A DNA stretch of 64,000 nucleotides from Nocardia macrotermitis (GCF_009604405.1 NZ_WEGK01000003.1:62001-126000); one strand, 5' to 3'; shown: positions 1-8,857, numbered from the stretch's first letter. Numbers and translations are program-made. Notes: a model not told the origin generated them from the letters alone.

Positions 1-465
1 GTGTTGATCGCCGCGGGTGTGGCCGGACTCGGTGCGATCATCCGCTCGGCCCCCACGGTCCTGGTCGTGGCCAGGTACGCGGGCGCGGTGTTCGTGATCG
101 GCTACGGGATCATGGCGGCGCGGCGGGCCCTGACGCCGGGGACGATCAGCGGCGAACCGTCCGGCGCGTCGGTGGCCCTGGGCGCGACGCTGCTCACCTG
201 CCTCGGCATGACCTGGCTCAACCCCAACGTCTACCTGGACACCGTGGTCCTGCTCGGCTCGTTCGCCAGCACCTACGCGGGCGCGTACCGCTGGTTCCTG
301 GCCGCCGGGGCGATGTTCGGCAGTATCGCCTGGTTCACCTGCCTCGGCTTCGGCGCGCGCCTGCTCGGCCCGCTGTTCGCCCGCCGAATCGCTTGGCGCG
401 CACTGGATTCGGTGATCGCGCTGATCATGTTCACGCTGGGCGCGGTGCTGCTCCTACAGCACTGA
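1..465 (+). CDS. LysE-type amino-acid exporter, 5'-truncated by window edge
   Basis: Integral membrane protein of the LysE/ArgO exporter family, which moves basic or other small amino acids out of the cell. About 154 residues are visible, against roughly 200 for the family, so the first one or two membrane segments probably lie left of the window and the GTG at position 1 need not be the real start. Hydrophobic segments are visible near residues 1-12, 25-41, 55-70, 95-115 and 133-152. The segment TCLGMTWLNPNVYLDTVVLL contains the Asn-Pro-x-x-x-x-D pattern typical of the second half of LysE proteins. The stop TGA is five bases from the convergent PHP gene, leaving no room for a separate terminator. 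Substrate cannot be told from the sequence. Confidence 0.8.
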   Translation: MLIAAGVAGLGAIIRSAPTVLVVARYAGAVFVIGYGIMAARRALTPGTISGEPSGASVALGATLLTCLGMTWLNPNVYLDTVVLLGSFASTYAGAYRWFLAAGAMFGSIAWFTCLGFGARLLGPLFARRIAWRALDSVIALIMFTLGAVLLLQH

Positions 466-469
466 GCGA

Positions 470-1507
470 CTACGAAACCGTGAACGCCAGCAGCCGTTCG
501 AGCGGCCAGGTATTGATGATCCGCTCCGGATCCACCTCGTTGGCCAGCGCCCGCGCGCACCCGTACCCCTGCCAGTCCAACTGCCCCGGCGCGTGGGCGT
601 CGGTATCGATCGAGAAGTGACACCCCATCTCGACGGCCAGTTGAATCAGCCGTCCGGGCGGATCGCGACGTTCGGGTCGGCTGTTGATCTCCACGGCCGT
701 CCCGAAGCGTCGGCACGCCTCGAACACCAACTCGGCGTCGAACTCCGACTCCGGCCGCAGCCCCCGCTCACCTGCCACCAGCCGCCCGGTGCAGTGTCCG
801 AGCACGTCCACATCCGGATTCGCGACCGCGGTGACCATGCGCCGGGTCATGGTCTCGCTGTCCGCCCGCAGATTCGAATGCACACTGGCCACGACGATGT
901 CGAGTTCGGCGAGCAGATCCGCGCGCTGATCGAGCGAACCGTCGTCGAGGATGTCGACCTCGATGGCGGTGAGGATCCGGAAGGGCGCGAGTCGCTCGTT
1001 CAACTCGGCGACCACGTCGAGCTGACGCCGCAGCCGATCGGCCGAGAGCCCGTTCGCGACCCGCAGCCGCGGCGAATGATCGGTCAGCGCACAGTATTCG
1101 TGCCCCAGCGCCATCGCCGTGCGCATCATCTCCTCGATCGGGCTGCCGCCGTCGGACCAGTCCGAATGCGTGTGCAGATCCCCGCGCAGCAGCCGACGCA
1201 ACTCGGTCCCCTCGGGCGCGAGAACCCGTGCCTCCGAACGCAATTCGGTCAACCGTGCGGGCACCTGTCCGGCACATGCCTGCGCGATCGCCGCCGCTGT
1301 CTTCGGCCCGATCCCCGAAATATCCTGCCAGCCACCGCTTTTCCGAATCCGATCGAACTCCTCGTCCGACAACGCCGCCACCGCGTCGGCCGCCCGCCGA
1401 TAGGCTTTCACCCGATGCGTCCGCGCTCGCTCACGCTCCATCCAGAACGCGATCTCCCGAAGTGCCGCAACGGGATCCGGCTCCGGCGTCGTCGGATCCG
1501 GTGTCAT
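470..1507 (-). CDS. PHP-domain phosphoesterase with N-terminal helix-hairpin-helix region (PolX C-terminal-like)
   Basis: A 345-residue protein. The N-terminal ~110 residues carry a helix-hairpin-helix signature (SGIGPKTAAAIAQACAG). The rest is a PHP metal-dependent phosphoesterase fold: DLHTHSDWSDGGSPIEEM (first His pair), ALTDHSPRL, EVDIL, ASVHSNL, GHCTGRL, EINSRPERRDPP and the closing IDTDAHAP motif. This layout matches actinobacterial PHP proteins related to the C-terminal half of DNA polymerase X; the polymerase part is absent, so it is likely a nuclease or phosphatase rather than a polymerase. The start is the ATG inside the ATGA overlap with the upstream reductase gene, which implies translational coupling; an in-frame extension upstream would run through that gene and is rejected. 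Confidence 0.82.
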   Translation of the reverse strand: MTPDPTTPEPDPVAALREIAFWMERERARTHRVKAYRRAADAVAALSDEEFDRIRKSGGWQDISGIGPKTAAAIAQACAGQVPARLTELRSEARVLAPEGTELRRLLRGDLHTHSDWSDGGSPIEEMMRTAMALGHEYCALTDHSPRLRVANGLSADRLRRQLDVVAELNERLAPFRILTAIEVDILDDGSLDQRADLLAELDIVVASVHSNLRADSETMTRRMVTAVANPDVDVLGHCTGRLVAGERGLRPESEFDAELVFEACRRFGTAVEINSRPERRDPPGRLIQLAVEMGCHFSIDTDAHAPGQLDWQGYGCARALANEVDPERIINTWPLERLLAFTVS

Positions 1508-2085
1508 CTGATCCGCACGTATTTGAGGAAGGCCACGCCGTCCTCGAACACCCGGCTGGTCAGCACCCGGAACCGGTTCGGCTCGGGCAGCCGCGCCGCC
1601 GGACCGAACAGCGGCCGCCCGCTGCCCAGCACGATCGGATGCAACTTCAGGAAGACCTGATCGATCTCCGGCAGCAGCGCCTGCGCGAGCTCTCCACCGC
1701 CGCACAGCCAGATGCCAAGGCCCGGTTCACGTTTGAGCGCCCGCACCCGGGCGAGCGGGTCGGCGGCGATGAGTTCGACGTCCGGATCGGGATCCTCGGG
1801 CAACGTCGTGGACACCACGAACTGACGCAGGTGCGCGTACGGGCTGGAGGTGCCGGTGCGCACGCCGAAATCGTGCGTCCGGCGGCCCATCAGGACCGTG
1901 TCGAAGGTTTCCGCCGGTTTGTCCAGCCCCAGTGCCTCACGCACTTTCGTGGGCAGGGTTTCCGGATACTGCGCGTTGATCACCGGGACGTGATCACCGC
2001 CGACGGGGAAGAAATCCACCGAACCGTCGTCGGTGGCGATGAATCCGTCGATCGTCGAGGCAACGTAGTAGGTCAGTTTGCGCAT
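1504..2085 (-). CDS. RibD C-terminal/dihydrofolate-reductase-fold family protein
   Basis: A 193-residue soluble protein beginning MRKLTYYVASTIDGFIATDD, the usual opening of the YyaP/RibD-C family with a DHFR fold. Other landmarks are VLMGRRTHDFG, the LWLCGGGELAQALLPEIDQ-type segment (glycine-rich NADPH-binding turn followed by the helix preceding the LHPIVLGSGRPLF strand) and RVFEDGVAFLKY near the end. Family members reduce pteridine- or flavin-pathway-like substrates or have unknown substrates; no specific reaction can be assigned. The start is strongly supported by GGAGGACAG five bases upstream. It is the first gene of a two-gene operon with the PHP protein (four-base overlap). Confidence 0.8.
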   Translation of the reverse strand: MRKLTYYVASTIDGFIATDDGSVDFFPVGGDHVPVINAQYPETLPTKVREALGLDKPAETFDTVLMGRRTHDFGVRTGTSSPYAHLRQFVVSTTLPEDPDPDVELIAADPLARVRALKREPGLGIWLCGGGELAQALLPEIDQVFLKLHPIVLGSGRPLFGPAARLPEPNRFRVLTSRVFEDGVAFLKYVRIR

Positions 2086-2173
2086 CTGTCCTCCTCAACA
2101 GCCGGGACATGGGCCGTATGAAGACGGTAGCGCGAGCAAATCCCCAGCCGCCGGGTTTTTGCGCAGCCGAGGG

Positions 2174-3031
2174 CTATCCGCGCGGTCGCGGCTGGCAGCG
2201 CGGGCAGGAGTAGGACGACCGGTTCATGAACTTCTCCCGCCGGATCGGCGCACCGCACCGGCGGCACGGCTCGTCCTCGCGCCCGTAGGCGGCCAGCGAC
2301 CGTTCGAAATATCCGGATTGCCCGTTCACGTTGACGTACAGCGCGTCGAAGGACGTCCCACCGGCCCGCAGCGCCTCGGACATCACCGCCTGCACCTCGC
2401 TCAGCAGTCCGTGCAGCGCGGGCCGGGTGAGTTTGCTCGCAATGCGCTCGCCGTGCAGCCGCGCCCGCCACAGCGCCTCGTCGGCATAGATGTTCCCGAT
2501 GCCCGACACCACGGTCTGATCCAGCAGCACCCGTTTGATCTCGGAATGCTTGGCGCGGATCCTCCGCACCACGGCATCGGCGTCGAACAGCGGATCCAGC
2601 GGGTCGCGAGCGATATGCGCGACCGCCTCGGGCAACGCCGTACCGTCGACCTCGACCATCGGATGCAACGCCCACCCGCCGAACGTCCGCTGATCCACGA
2701 ACCGCAACTGCGCACCCGTATCGAGCGTGGCGACGATGTGGGCGTGCTTCTCCAGGGGAGCGTCGGCGGGCTGGACCAGCATCTGCCCGCTCATCCCGAG
2801 GTGCACCACCAGCGCGGTATCGGGATCGTCGAAGGTCAGCCAGAGGAATTTGCCGCGCCGCTGGGCCGATTCGACCCGCAGACCGGACATCCGCGCCGAC
2901 AGATCATCCCCGCCGAGCACATGTCTGCGCACCGAGCGGGGATGTTTCACCGTGACGGATTCGACGATATGACCGACCACATGATCGGCGAGGCCGCGCC
3001 GAACGACCTCGACCTCGGGAAGTTCGGGCAT
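2174..3031 (-). CDS. mutM: Formamidopyrimidine-DNA glycosylase (Fpg/MutM)
   Basis: Base-excision repair enzyme that removes 8-oxoguanine and ring-opened purines and cuts the abasic site. The 285-residue product starts [14 protein letters not shown], where Pro2 and Glu3 are the catalytic residues once Met1 is removed. It keeps the conserved Lys-containing KFLWL segment, the GMSGQMLV loop, the helix-two-turn-helix region around [19 protein letters not shown] and a complete C-terminal zinc finger ([13 protein letters not shown] ... SYSCPRCQ). It abuts the rnc stop (zero-base gap), so both are almost certainly one transcript, the same arrangement as in mycobacteria. Confidence 0.97.
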   Translation of the reverse strand: MPELPEVEVVRRGLADHVVGHIVESVTVKHPRSVRRHVLGGDDLSARMSGLRVESAQRRGKFLWLTFDDPDTALVVHLGMSGQMLVQPADAPLEKHAHIVATLDTGAQLRFVDQRTFGGWALHPMVEVDGTALPEAVAHIARDPLDPLFDADAVVRRIRAKHSEIKRVLLDQTVVSGIGNIYADEALWRARLHGERIASKLTRPALHGLLSEVQAVMSEALRAGGTSFDALYVNVNGQSGYFERSLAAYGREDEPCRRCGAPIRREKFMNRSSYSCPRCQPRPRG

Positions 3032-3766
3032 CTATCCCTCGTTGAGAGATTGCCAGGCTGCGCCGGCGGCCTTCTGTTCGGCTTCCTTCTTGGACCGGCC
3101 GATACCCGAGCCGTACGCCTGACCACCGATCACCGCTGTCGCGGTGAACTCCTTGTCGTGATCCGGGCCGGTCGAGGTGATCTCGTACGCGGGCACGCCG
3201 ATACCGCGTTCGGCGGTCAGCTCCTGCAGGCTGGTCTTCCAGTCCAGGCCCGCGCCCATGCGCGGACCACGCTCGAGCAGGTCGGCGAACAACCGCAGCA
3301 CGACCTCGCGCGCCACCTCGATACCGTGATCGAGATGGACCGCGCCGAGCAGCGACTCCATGCCGTCGGCGAGGATGGACGGCTTGTCGCGGCCGCCGGT
3401 CATCTCCTCGCCCTTGCCCAGCAGCAGGTGCGGGCCCAGGCCACCCTCGCCCAGGCCGCGCGCGACCTCGGCCAGTGCGTGCATGTTGACCACGCTGGCG
3501 CGCAACTTCGCGAGCTCGCCCTCGGACTTGTCCGGGTGCTCGAGATACAGCCGCTCGGTGATGCTCAGGCCCAGCACCGAATCGCCCAGGAATTCCAGGC
3601 GTTCGTTGGTGGGCAGCCCGCCGTTCTCGTAGGCATAGGAACGGTGGGTGAGGGCCAGGCGGAGCAGGTCCTCGCGCAGATCGACGCCGAGTGCCTGGAG
3701 CAGGCCCGCATGATCGGCGGACTCACCCACGGCGGGTGCGTCCGCGCGGTCTTTACTGGCTGTCAC
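3032..3766 (-). CDS. rnc: Ribonuclease III
   Basis: Double-strand-specific endoribonuclease for rRNA precursor and mRNA processing. The 244-residue product has the RNase III signature [14 protein letters not shown] at about residues 55-68, the downstream acidic catalytic site [15 protein letters not shown], and a C-terminal double-stranded-RNA-binding domain ending [19 protein letters not shown]. The start is GTG (MTASKDRAD) 19 bases after rpmF. Order rpmF-rnc-mutM on one strand is the usual actinobacterial operon. Confidence 0.97.
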   Translation of the reverse strand: MTASKDRADAPAVGESADHAGLLQALGVDLREDLLRLALTHRSYAYENGGLPTNERLEFLGDSVLGLSITERLYLEHPDKSEGELAKLRASVVNMHALAEVARGLGEGGLGPHLLLGKGEEMTGGRDKPSILADGMESLLGAVHLDHGIEVAREVVLRLFADLLERGPRMGAGLDWKTSLQELTAERGIGVPAYEITSTGPDHDKEFTATAVIGGQAYGSGIGRSKKEAEQKAAGAAWQSLNEG

Positions 3767-3785
3767 TGCTGTGCTGCCGGTGCGA

Positions 3786-3968
3786 TCAAACCGCCGAGGC
3801 GACCTGGCGGCCCTTGTAGGTGCCGCAGTTCGGGCAGGCGATGTGCGGCAGGGTCTTCTCGCCGCAGGCCCGGTTCGGGCAGGTGATCAGGGTCGGCGCG
3901 GTGGCCTTCCACTGGCTGCGCCGGGAGCGGGTGTTGGAACGGGACATCCGGCGCTTCGGAACGGCCAC
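3786..3968 (-). CDS. rpmF: 50S ribosomal protein L32
   Basis: A 60-residue basic protein starting [20 protein letters not shown], the standard L32 opening, with two intact zinc-ribbon cysteine pairs (CPNRAC and CPNCG). The intact cysteines mark it as the zinc-dependent C+ form rather than a zinc-independent paralog. It is preceded by AAGGAGAAG, an excellent ribosome-binding site, and sits 62 bases after the DUF177 gene and 19 bases before rnc. Confidence 0.97.
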   Translation of the reverse strand: MAVPKRRMSRSNTRSRRSQWKATAPTLITCPNRACGEKTLPHIACPNCGTYKGRQVASAV

Positions 3969-4030
3969 GACTACTTCTCCTTAAGGTTCTCTCCCGGACC
4001 GGTTCCGGCCCACGGGAAATCCGTCTACGT

Positions 4031-4633
4031 CTAATTGAGTTCGGCGGCGGTGCCGCCGGTGCCGGGGGATTCGGCCGTGAATTTGGCGAGCCCCGCCCAG
4101 CGAGGATCCAGTATCTCATGCCCGTGGTCCGAACCCGCAATCGCCATCCGCACACCGCATTCGGGGCACAGTCCGGCGCAGTCCGGGGCGCACAGCGGTT
4201 GCAGCGGAAGTTCCAGGCCCACCATGTCGGTGACCACCGGTTCGAGGTCGATCATGTCGTCCACGAGGCGGTAGATCTCGTCCTCCTCGGTGGTCTGCTC
4301 GGTGGCGCTGTCCGGATAGGCGAACAGCTCGGTCACCTGGAGCACGATCTCGTCGGTGAACGATTCCAGGCAGCGCGAGCACTCCCCGGCGATCGGCGCG
4401 GTCACCGAACCGGTGACCAGCACGCCCTCCGACACCGATTGCAGTGCCAGATCCAGGTCCACCTCGGCCCCGGCCGGGATGGCGATCAGGTCCAGCCCGA
4501 TGGCTTCGGGCACGGTCACCGCGCGCTGCAAGGTCTTCATCGTGCCCGGTTTGCGTCCGAGGCTGCGGGTGTCCAGCACGAAACCCGCGTCGGTCGGACG
4601 ACGACGCGAACCGGGACCGGAGTCGGCGGGCAT
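4031..4633 (-). CDS. YceD/DUF177 family protein
   Basis: A 200-residue acidic protein of the YceD/DUF177 family, which is almost always encoded directly upstream of rpmF and has been linked to 23S rRNA accumulation and ribosome assembly. Features seen: GECSRCLESFTDEI, a central CxxC, then LFAYPD, an acidic stretch TEQTTEEDEIYRLVDDMIDLEP, and a second cysteine cluster APDCAGLCPECG. The CxxC pairs could bind zinc. The first ~30 residues (to GTMKTLQ) are less conserved, so translation might begin a little further in. Confidence 0.88.
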   Translation of the reverse strand: MPADSGPGSRRRPTDAGFVLDTRSLGRKPGTMKTLQRAVTVPEAIGLDLIAIPAGAEVDLDLALQSVSEGVLVTGSVTAPIAGECSRCLESFTDEIVLQVTELFAYPDSATEQTTEEDEIYRLVDDMIDLEPVVTDMVGLELPLQPLCAPDCAGLCPECGVRMAIAGSDHGHEILDPRWAGLAKFTAESPGTGGTAAELN

Positions 4634-4735
4634 GACGAACTCACTTCACCTGTAGATATGGATGGGTAACCAGACCACGATACCGAATGCGCATGGTCGA
4701 ATCGAAATCGGCCGGAAATCGCGGCCGTTCGCAGG

Positions 4736-5482
4736 TCAGCGGCGGAAGTCCCCGGCGTAGTCGGGGATACCCGTGCCGCTGCGCAACTGATGCCGTCCGC
4801 GATCCACGATGCGCATCGTGCCGTGCAGGATCTCCTCGAAATCGGCGAGCTTGCCGTCGACGTACTGATCGCATTCCCCGCGCAACCGGTCGGCCTCGGC
4901 CTGCGCGGAATCGATCAGCCGCGCGGATTCGCTGTGCGCGGCCCGCACCACCTCGGTCTGCTGGACCAGCCGATCCTGTTCGGACTGACCTTCCGCGACG
5001 GACCGTTCGTAGGAGGACTGACCGGCCGCGATCATCCGCTCGGACTCCGCCCGCGCGCGTCCGGTGACGGCCTCGAACTCGGCCTTGCCCTCGGTGACGA
5101 CCCGATCGGCCTCGGCGGTGGCGGTGGCGACCATGTGATCCGCGTGCGCGCGGGCCTCGGCGACCATGCGGTCCGCGTGTGCCTTGGCGTCGGCGAGGAT
5201 GCGGTCGGCCTCCTCACGGGCGGCGGACACGGTCTGATCGGCCTGGGCGTTGGCGCCGGTGACGGTGTTCTCGGCGGCGTCGGTGGCGTCGTTGACGATC
5301 CGGTCGCGGTGGTCGAGCACATCCTGTGCGTCGTCCAGTTCGCCCGGGATCGCCTCGCGCACGTCGTCCAGGAGTTCGAGTACGTCACCGCGGGGGATGA
5401 TGCAGTTGCGCGTGGGAGGGATCCCGCGTGCCTCTTCGACGATCGCGACGAGTTCGTCGAGTGCCTCGAATACGCGGTACAT
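4736..5482 (-). CDS. sepIVA: SepIVA-type septum/polar-growth DivIVA-domain protein
   Basis: A 248-residue coiled-coil protein matching the mycobacterial SepIVA (Rv2927c family) in size, position and opening MYRVFEALDELVAIVEEARG. After ~75 residues come long heptad-like repeats rich in Ala, Asp and Glu with a repeated ADR(I/M)(L/V)A-A-A-HAD pattern, ending in a short tail. SepIVA is essential for division and polar growth in mycobacteria and localises to septum and intracellular membrane domain. The in-frame extension upstream to 5611 (43 extra residues) is rejected because conserved orthologs begin MYRVFEAL. It lies upstream of DUF177, as in mycobacteria. Confidence 0.85.
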   Translation of the reverse strand: MYRVFEALDELVAIVEEARGIPPTRNCIIPRGDVLELLDDVREAIPGELDDAQDVLDHRDRIVNDATDAAENTVTGANAQADQTVSAAREEADRILADAKAHADRMVAEARAHADHMVATATAEADRVVTEGKAEFEAVTGRARAESERMIAAGQSSYERSVAEGQSEQDRLVQQTEVVRAAHSESARLIDSAQAEADRLRGECDQYVDGKLADFEEILHGTMRIVDRGRHQLRSGTGIPDYAGDFRR

Positions 5483-5703
5483 CTGCTGACCCCACTCTCC
5501 TGCCGAACTTGCGATGGCGAACATCTCTGCCGTCGTAGCCCAGTGTGCCTTCCCGCGACGGCGCCAACCGGGTTCGACGGCGGTGTGTCGGCTGGGTGTT
5601 TGATATGCCACACAATCAAGTGGAGGAAATCTCTCCGTTTGGTGCTAGATTCTTACCGAGCGGTAGATCAGCCGGGCCCGGGTCCGGCGATGTCTCGATC
5701 GGA
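5483..5703. promoter_or_regulatory. Divergent intergenic region between sepIVA and the GtrA-like gene
   Basis: A 221-base region separating two divergent genes, so it must hold both promoters. On the plus strand TAGATT near 5645 fits an actinobacterial -10 (TANNNT), about 55 bases before the chosen GtrA start. A plus-strand reading frame stays open leftwards to 5545 but its translation shows no family resemblance, so it is treated as non-coding. Nothing else was recognised. Confidence 0.4.
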
Positions 5704-6219
5704 ATGACGATGGCTGTCCTGCACCCAGCAGATCCGGGCATGGGGGTGAACCCCGAGCCCGAGTTCTCCGCATCCTCCGAACCCACGCGGTCCCGGCTGC
5801 CCAGTGCGTTGGGACTGCTCGGGAACTATCTGCGCAGCGACCGGTGGCTGGCTCAGCTGATCCGTTTCGCACTGGTCGGCGGATTCAGCAATATCGGCTA
5901 CTTCCTGCTGTTCACCGCCTGCTACGGCGAGGGACCGCAGGTGGCCAATCTGATCGGCTCGGTCGTGAGCACCGCGATCGCCAACGAACTGCATCGTCGC
6001 CTGACCTTCCACGCCGCCGAACGCGTCGGCTGGCTGACCGCCCAGATAGAGGGGGGCGGTCTGGCCCTGGCCGGGTTGGCGATCACGTCGGCGGCGCTGG
6101 CCCTGCTGGACGTGGTGGCTCCCGGGATGGGTGATATCGCCGAGGCGATCGCCGTCATCGTGATCACCGCGGCAGTGGGGACCCTGCGTTTCCTGAGCCT
6201 GCGACTGTGGGTCTTCTGA
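5704..6219 (+). CDS. GtrA-like membrane protein
   Basis: A 171-residue integral membrane protein of the GtrA family. Four membrane spans are visible: FALVGGFSNIGYFLLFTACY, an adjacent span around GSVVSTAIANE, GLALAGLAITSAALALLDVV and AIAVIVITAAVGTLRFLSL. FALVGG and the final LRFLSLRLWVF (the normal 'NF..-R.WVF' ending) are family hallmarks. GtrA-like proteins help flip or transfer polyprenyl-linked sugars for cell-wall glycans, usually with a glycosyltransferase partner; none is encoded next door. The start is uncertain: ATG 5704 or 5710 fit best, and an upstream extension to 5545 lacks similarity. Confidence 0.72.
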   Translation: MTMAVLHPADPGMGVNPEPEFSASSEPTRSRLPSALGLLGNYLRSDRWLAQLIRFALVGGFSNIGYFLLFTACYGEGPQVANLIGSVVSTAIANELHRRLTFHAAERVGWLTAQIEGGGLALAGLAITSAALALLDVVAPGMGDIAEAIAVIVITAAVGTLRFLSLRLWVF

Positions 6220-6256
6220 CGCTCATCCGGGCGTCGCGTCCTGTTAGCGTCTTCTC

Positions 6257-6742
6257 ATGGCTGGAGCAATGTGCCCCGGATCGTTCGATCCGGTGACGAA
6301 CGGACATCTGGACGTCTTCGCCCGCGCGGCAGCGCAATTCGACGAGATCGTCGTGACGGTGACGATCAACAAGAAGAAGCAGGGCATGTTCACCGTGGAC
6401 GAGCGCGTGGAGATGTTGCGCGAGGTCACCGCGGAACTGCCGAACGTGCGGGTGGAATCCTGGTACGGCCTGACGGTCGACTTCGCCCGCGAACAGGGCC
6501 TCACCGCCATCGTGAAGGGGCTGCGCGACGCGACCGACTTCGGATACGAGTTGCAGATGGCGCAGATGAACAAGAAACTGTCCGGCGTCGACACCTTCTT
6601 CATCGCGACGAACCCGCTCTACGGTTTCCTGTCCAGCTCACTGGTGAAGGAGGTCGCCACCTTCGGGGGCGACGTCTCCGACATGCTGCCGGCCTCGGTG
6701 CACAAGCGACTGCTGGACCGGCTCGCCGAACGTCGCGGCTGA
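6257..6742 (+). CDS. coaD: Pantetheine-phosphate adenylyltransferase
   Basis: Fourth step of coenzyme A synthesis: transfers AMP from ATP to 4'-phosphopantetheine. The 161-residue product has the nucleotidyltransferase opening [19 protein letters not shown] with the (T/V)xxHxxH-like NGHLD motif, [20 protein letters not shown] for phosphopantetheine contact, and the ISSS-like signature [18 protein letters not shown]. Size is normal. A TAGCGT hexamer lies six bases before the ATG with no ribosome-binding site, suggesting a leaderless transcript. Confidence 0.96.
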   Translation: MAGAMCPGSFDPVTNGHLDVFARAAAQFDEIVVTVTINKKKQGMFTVDERVEMLREVTAELPNVRVESWYGLTVDFAREQGLTAIVKGLRDATDFGYELQMAQMNKKLSGVDTFFIATNPLYGFLSSSLVKEVATFGGDVSDMLPASVHKRLLDRLAERRG

Positions 6743-6749
6743 GTTCGCC

Positions 6750-6767
6750 CGGCCCCCTTCGGGGCCG
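6750..6767. terminator. Hairpin between convergent coaD and YgiC-like genes
   Basis: CGGCCCC-CTTC-GGGGCCG forms a perfect 7-base-pair stem with a 4-base loop in the 26-base gap between the two convergent stop codons. It could serve both strands. There is no long T tract, which is common for actinobacterial terminators. Confidence 0.6.
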
Positions 6768-6768
6768 T

Positions 6769-7935
6769 CTACTTCGCCGGAATCCGGTGCGGGACGAACG
6801 TCGAGGAGTCGTCGGTGATCAGGCCCGGGGTTTCGCGGATGCCCAGGCCCGCGGCCTCGTCGCCGACGATCCACGCGCCCAGTACCGGGCGCATGCCGTC
6901 GAAATCCGGTAGTGGATCGAGCAATTGGTAGACGTAGCCCTCTTCGCCGTAGACGCCGCCGGTGGAGGTTTCCATACCGCCGCCGACGATGGTCATGTTC
7001 GCGCCCTCGCGGCCGAGTTTGGGTTTGCGGATGTACTCGGTGAGTTCGTGCGGCTCATCGATGTACGCGGGCAACAGGTTCGGGTGGCCGGGGTACATCT
7101 CCCACAGCACCGCGAGCAGCGCCTTGTTGGACAGCAGCGCCTTCCACAGCGGCTCGACCCACATGGTCTCCGGCAGGGAGTCGACCACGCGCTTGCCGAA
7201 GTCGTCGTCCAGGGCCCATTCCCAGGGATACAGCTTGAAGATCGATTCGATCGGCGCCTCGGCCAGGTCCACGAAACGTTCCAGTTCGCTGTCCCAGCCG
7301 ATCTCCTCGATCGGCAGCGCGACGGTGTCGAATCCGGCCTCGGCGGCGGTCTCCTGCATGTAGGCGGTGGTGACGTTGTCCTCACCGCTGCCGTCGGCGG
7401 AGGACCAGGTGAAATGCAGTGCGCCCTTGGGGAGTTGGGCGCGCAGTTCGGCCCAGCGCTCGACGAGCTTCTCGTGCAACGAATTCCACTGGTCGTCACC
7501 CTCGTGCACGTCGGTGAGCCAGTGCCACTGCACGATTCCCGCCTCCAGCAGCGAGGTCGGCGTATCGGCGTTGTACTCCAGCAGTTTCGCCGGACCGCGG
7601 CCGTCGTAGCGCAGATCGAAACGTCCGTAGACGAAAGGGTCGGAGCGACGCCAGGATTCGGCGATCGGGCCCCAACTCCATTCGGGCAGACCGAAATCCG
7701 CGAACCGTTCGGTCAGCACGACCTGTTCGGCGGCGTGCAGGCACATGGTGTGCAGCACCTCGACCTGGGCCTCCATCGCGAGGATCTCGTCCAGATCGAA
7801 TTCGTAGTGCACCGACTCGTCCCAGTACGGGCGCGGCTGTCCGTTCGTGTCGCGACCGGGTGAACCGAATACCAGGCCCTGATCGGCGATGATCCGCTGC
7901 CAACTGGCCCGTGGCCGCTCGCGCACCCGGCGCAT
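6769..7935 (-). CDS. Glutathionylspermidine-synthase-family ATP-grasp protein (YgiC/YjfC-like)
   Basis: A 388-residue ATP-grasp enzyme related to the synthetase domain of E. coli Gss and to YgiC/YjfC. Landmarks: YWDESVHYEFD near the N-terminus, YGRFDLRYDG, LLEYNADTPTSLLEAG (binding loop), KLYPWEWALDD, NKALLAVLWEMYPGHPNLLPA, RKPKLGREGANM (ATP-grasp loop) and GAWIVGDEAAGLGIRE close to the end. The amidase half of Gss is absent. Its substrate here is unknown; Mycobacteriales use mycothiol rather than glutathione, so a true glutathionylspermidine product is doubtful. Its ATG directly follows the stop of the upstream membrane-protein gene, so the two are co-translated. Confidence 0.88.
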   Translation of the reverse strand: MRRVRERPRASWQRIIADQGLVFGSPGRDTNGQPRPYWDESVHYEFDLDEILAMEAQVEVLHTMCLHAAEQVVLTERFADFGLPEWSWGPIAESWRRSDPFVYGRFDLRYDGRGPAKLLEYNADTPTSLLEAGIVQWHWLTDVHEGDDQWNSLHEKLVERWAELRAQLPKGALHFTWSSADGSGEDNVTTAYMQETAAEAGFDTVALPIEEIGWDSELERFVDLAEAPIESIFKLYPWEWALDDDFGKRVVDSLPETMWVEPLWKALLSNKALLAVLWEMYPGHPNLLPAYIDEPHELTEYIRKPKLGREGANMTIVGGGMETSTGGVYGEEGYVYQLLDPLPDFDGMRPVLGAWIVGDEAAGLGIRETPGLITDDSSTFVPHRIPAK

Positions 7936-8832
7936 CTATGAACCTCCCGACTTTCCGCCGCTCGTGGAACCCAGGCCACCGCGAACCACGGTGCCGCTCT
8001 TGGTACTGACATGCGCATTGGACGGTGCGCTGAAACTGCCGCCGACCGGTGCGCGGCCGACGGTGTTGGCGCCGCCGTAGTAGTAGCGGTACTGGTGGCC
8101 GTTGAAGAAGAACACCGCGGGCAGTCCGCTGTGGTACGTACCGGTCGTGGTGGCGTAGTTCTGGGCCGCGACGCAGTCGTTGTCGTTGACGACGGTCTGC
8201 TGGCCGCTGTCGTCGGTGATGCAGTAGGCGGTGACGTCGGGTTCGGAGGGCTGGCAGGCCAGATAGCCCGCGCCGACCACCGCGGCGACGCCGACGATCG
8301 CCGCGCCGCCGATGAGCACCCGTTTGCGGTTGCGCTGCTTGGCCTCGAGGGCGAGCGCGGCCGCGCGTTCGGCCTCCTCGGCGCGTTTGCGCGCCTTGTC
8401 CCGTGCGCGCGACTCCGCGACTGTCGGCGGGCGGGGCTGCGTGACGCCCGCTTCCTGACGTTCGATCCGGCCGTGCGGCGCGTCGTCGGCGGATGTGTCG
8501 TCCGGCGGGGGATAGATCGCACCGCCGATATCGGGCGTCGCGGGTTGCGCGCTGACCTTCGTCGCGTCATCGGACAGGCCGAGTTGCGGTGTGGTCGCCG
8601 TCGCATCCGGATCGTCGCCGCCGGATGCGCTCGCCCGGGTGTCGCCGAGGACGGGCATGGGCAGCGTCGGATTCGGCATGCCCGGGATCGGATGCGTCGG
8701 CTCGGGTTCGGCGAAGCCGGGACCCTGCGGACTCACGCGTTCGGTGGGAGCGGGCTCCTGGGCGGGGTGTGAGCTGCCTGTCTCGCCGGGGTCGGGGTTG
8801 TAGCGTCCCATACCCGGATGTTCCGTTGCCAC
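7936..8832 (-). CDS. Single-span membrane protein resembling YgiB/DUF1190
   Basis: A 298-residue protein with three parts: a Pro/Asp/Thr-rich N-terminal half, a charged Arg/Ala/Glu helix leading into one membrane span (RVLIGGAAIVGVAAVVGAGY, roughly residues 170-190), and an outside domain of ~105 residues. The outside domain has two cysteines (AYCITDD, NDNDCVAA), a Tyr/Gly-rich core (HQYRYYYGGAN) and a tail ending GTVVRGGLGST. This Cys, Tyr/Gly and 'V-RGG-G' order recalls E. coli YgiB (DUF1190), whose gene always sits beside ygiC, exactly as here. The start is GTG with GGGAG upstream; the frame also runs to 8913 without support. Function is unknown; the YgiB link is inference. Confidence 0.65.
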   Translation of the reverse strand: MATEHPGMGRYNPDPGETGSSHPAQEPAPTERVSPQGPGFAEPEPTHPIPGMPNPTLPMPVLGDTRASASGGDDPDATATTPQLGLSDDATKVSAQPATPDIGGAIYPPPDDTSADDAPHGRIERQEAGVTQPRPPTVAESRARDKARKRAEEAERAAALALEAKQRNRKRVLIGGAAIVGVAAVVGAGYLACQPSEPDVTAYCITDDSGQQTVVNDNDCVAAQNYATTTGTYHSGLPAVFFFNGHQYRYYYGGANTVGRAPVGGSFSAPSNAHVSTKSGTVVRGGLGSTSGGKSGGS

Positions 8833-8857
8833 CGATCTACTCCCTGTTCCCCACCGA

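Noticed and set aside
2078-3886. Open plus-strand frame of 602 codons opposite mutM and rnc
   Set aside because: Both minus-strand genes have full catalytic motifs; the plus-strand translation does not resemble any protein.
5545-5703. Extended N-terminus of the GtrA-like protein
   Set aside because: Translation of this stretch has no similarity and covers the divergent promoter region; a start at 5704 or 5710 gives a normal-length GtrA protein.
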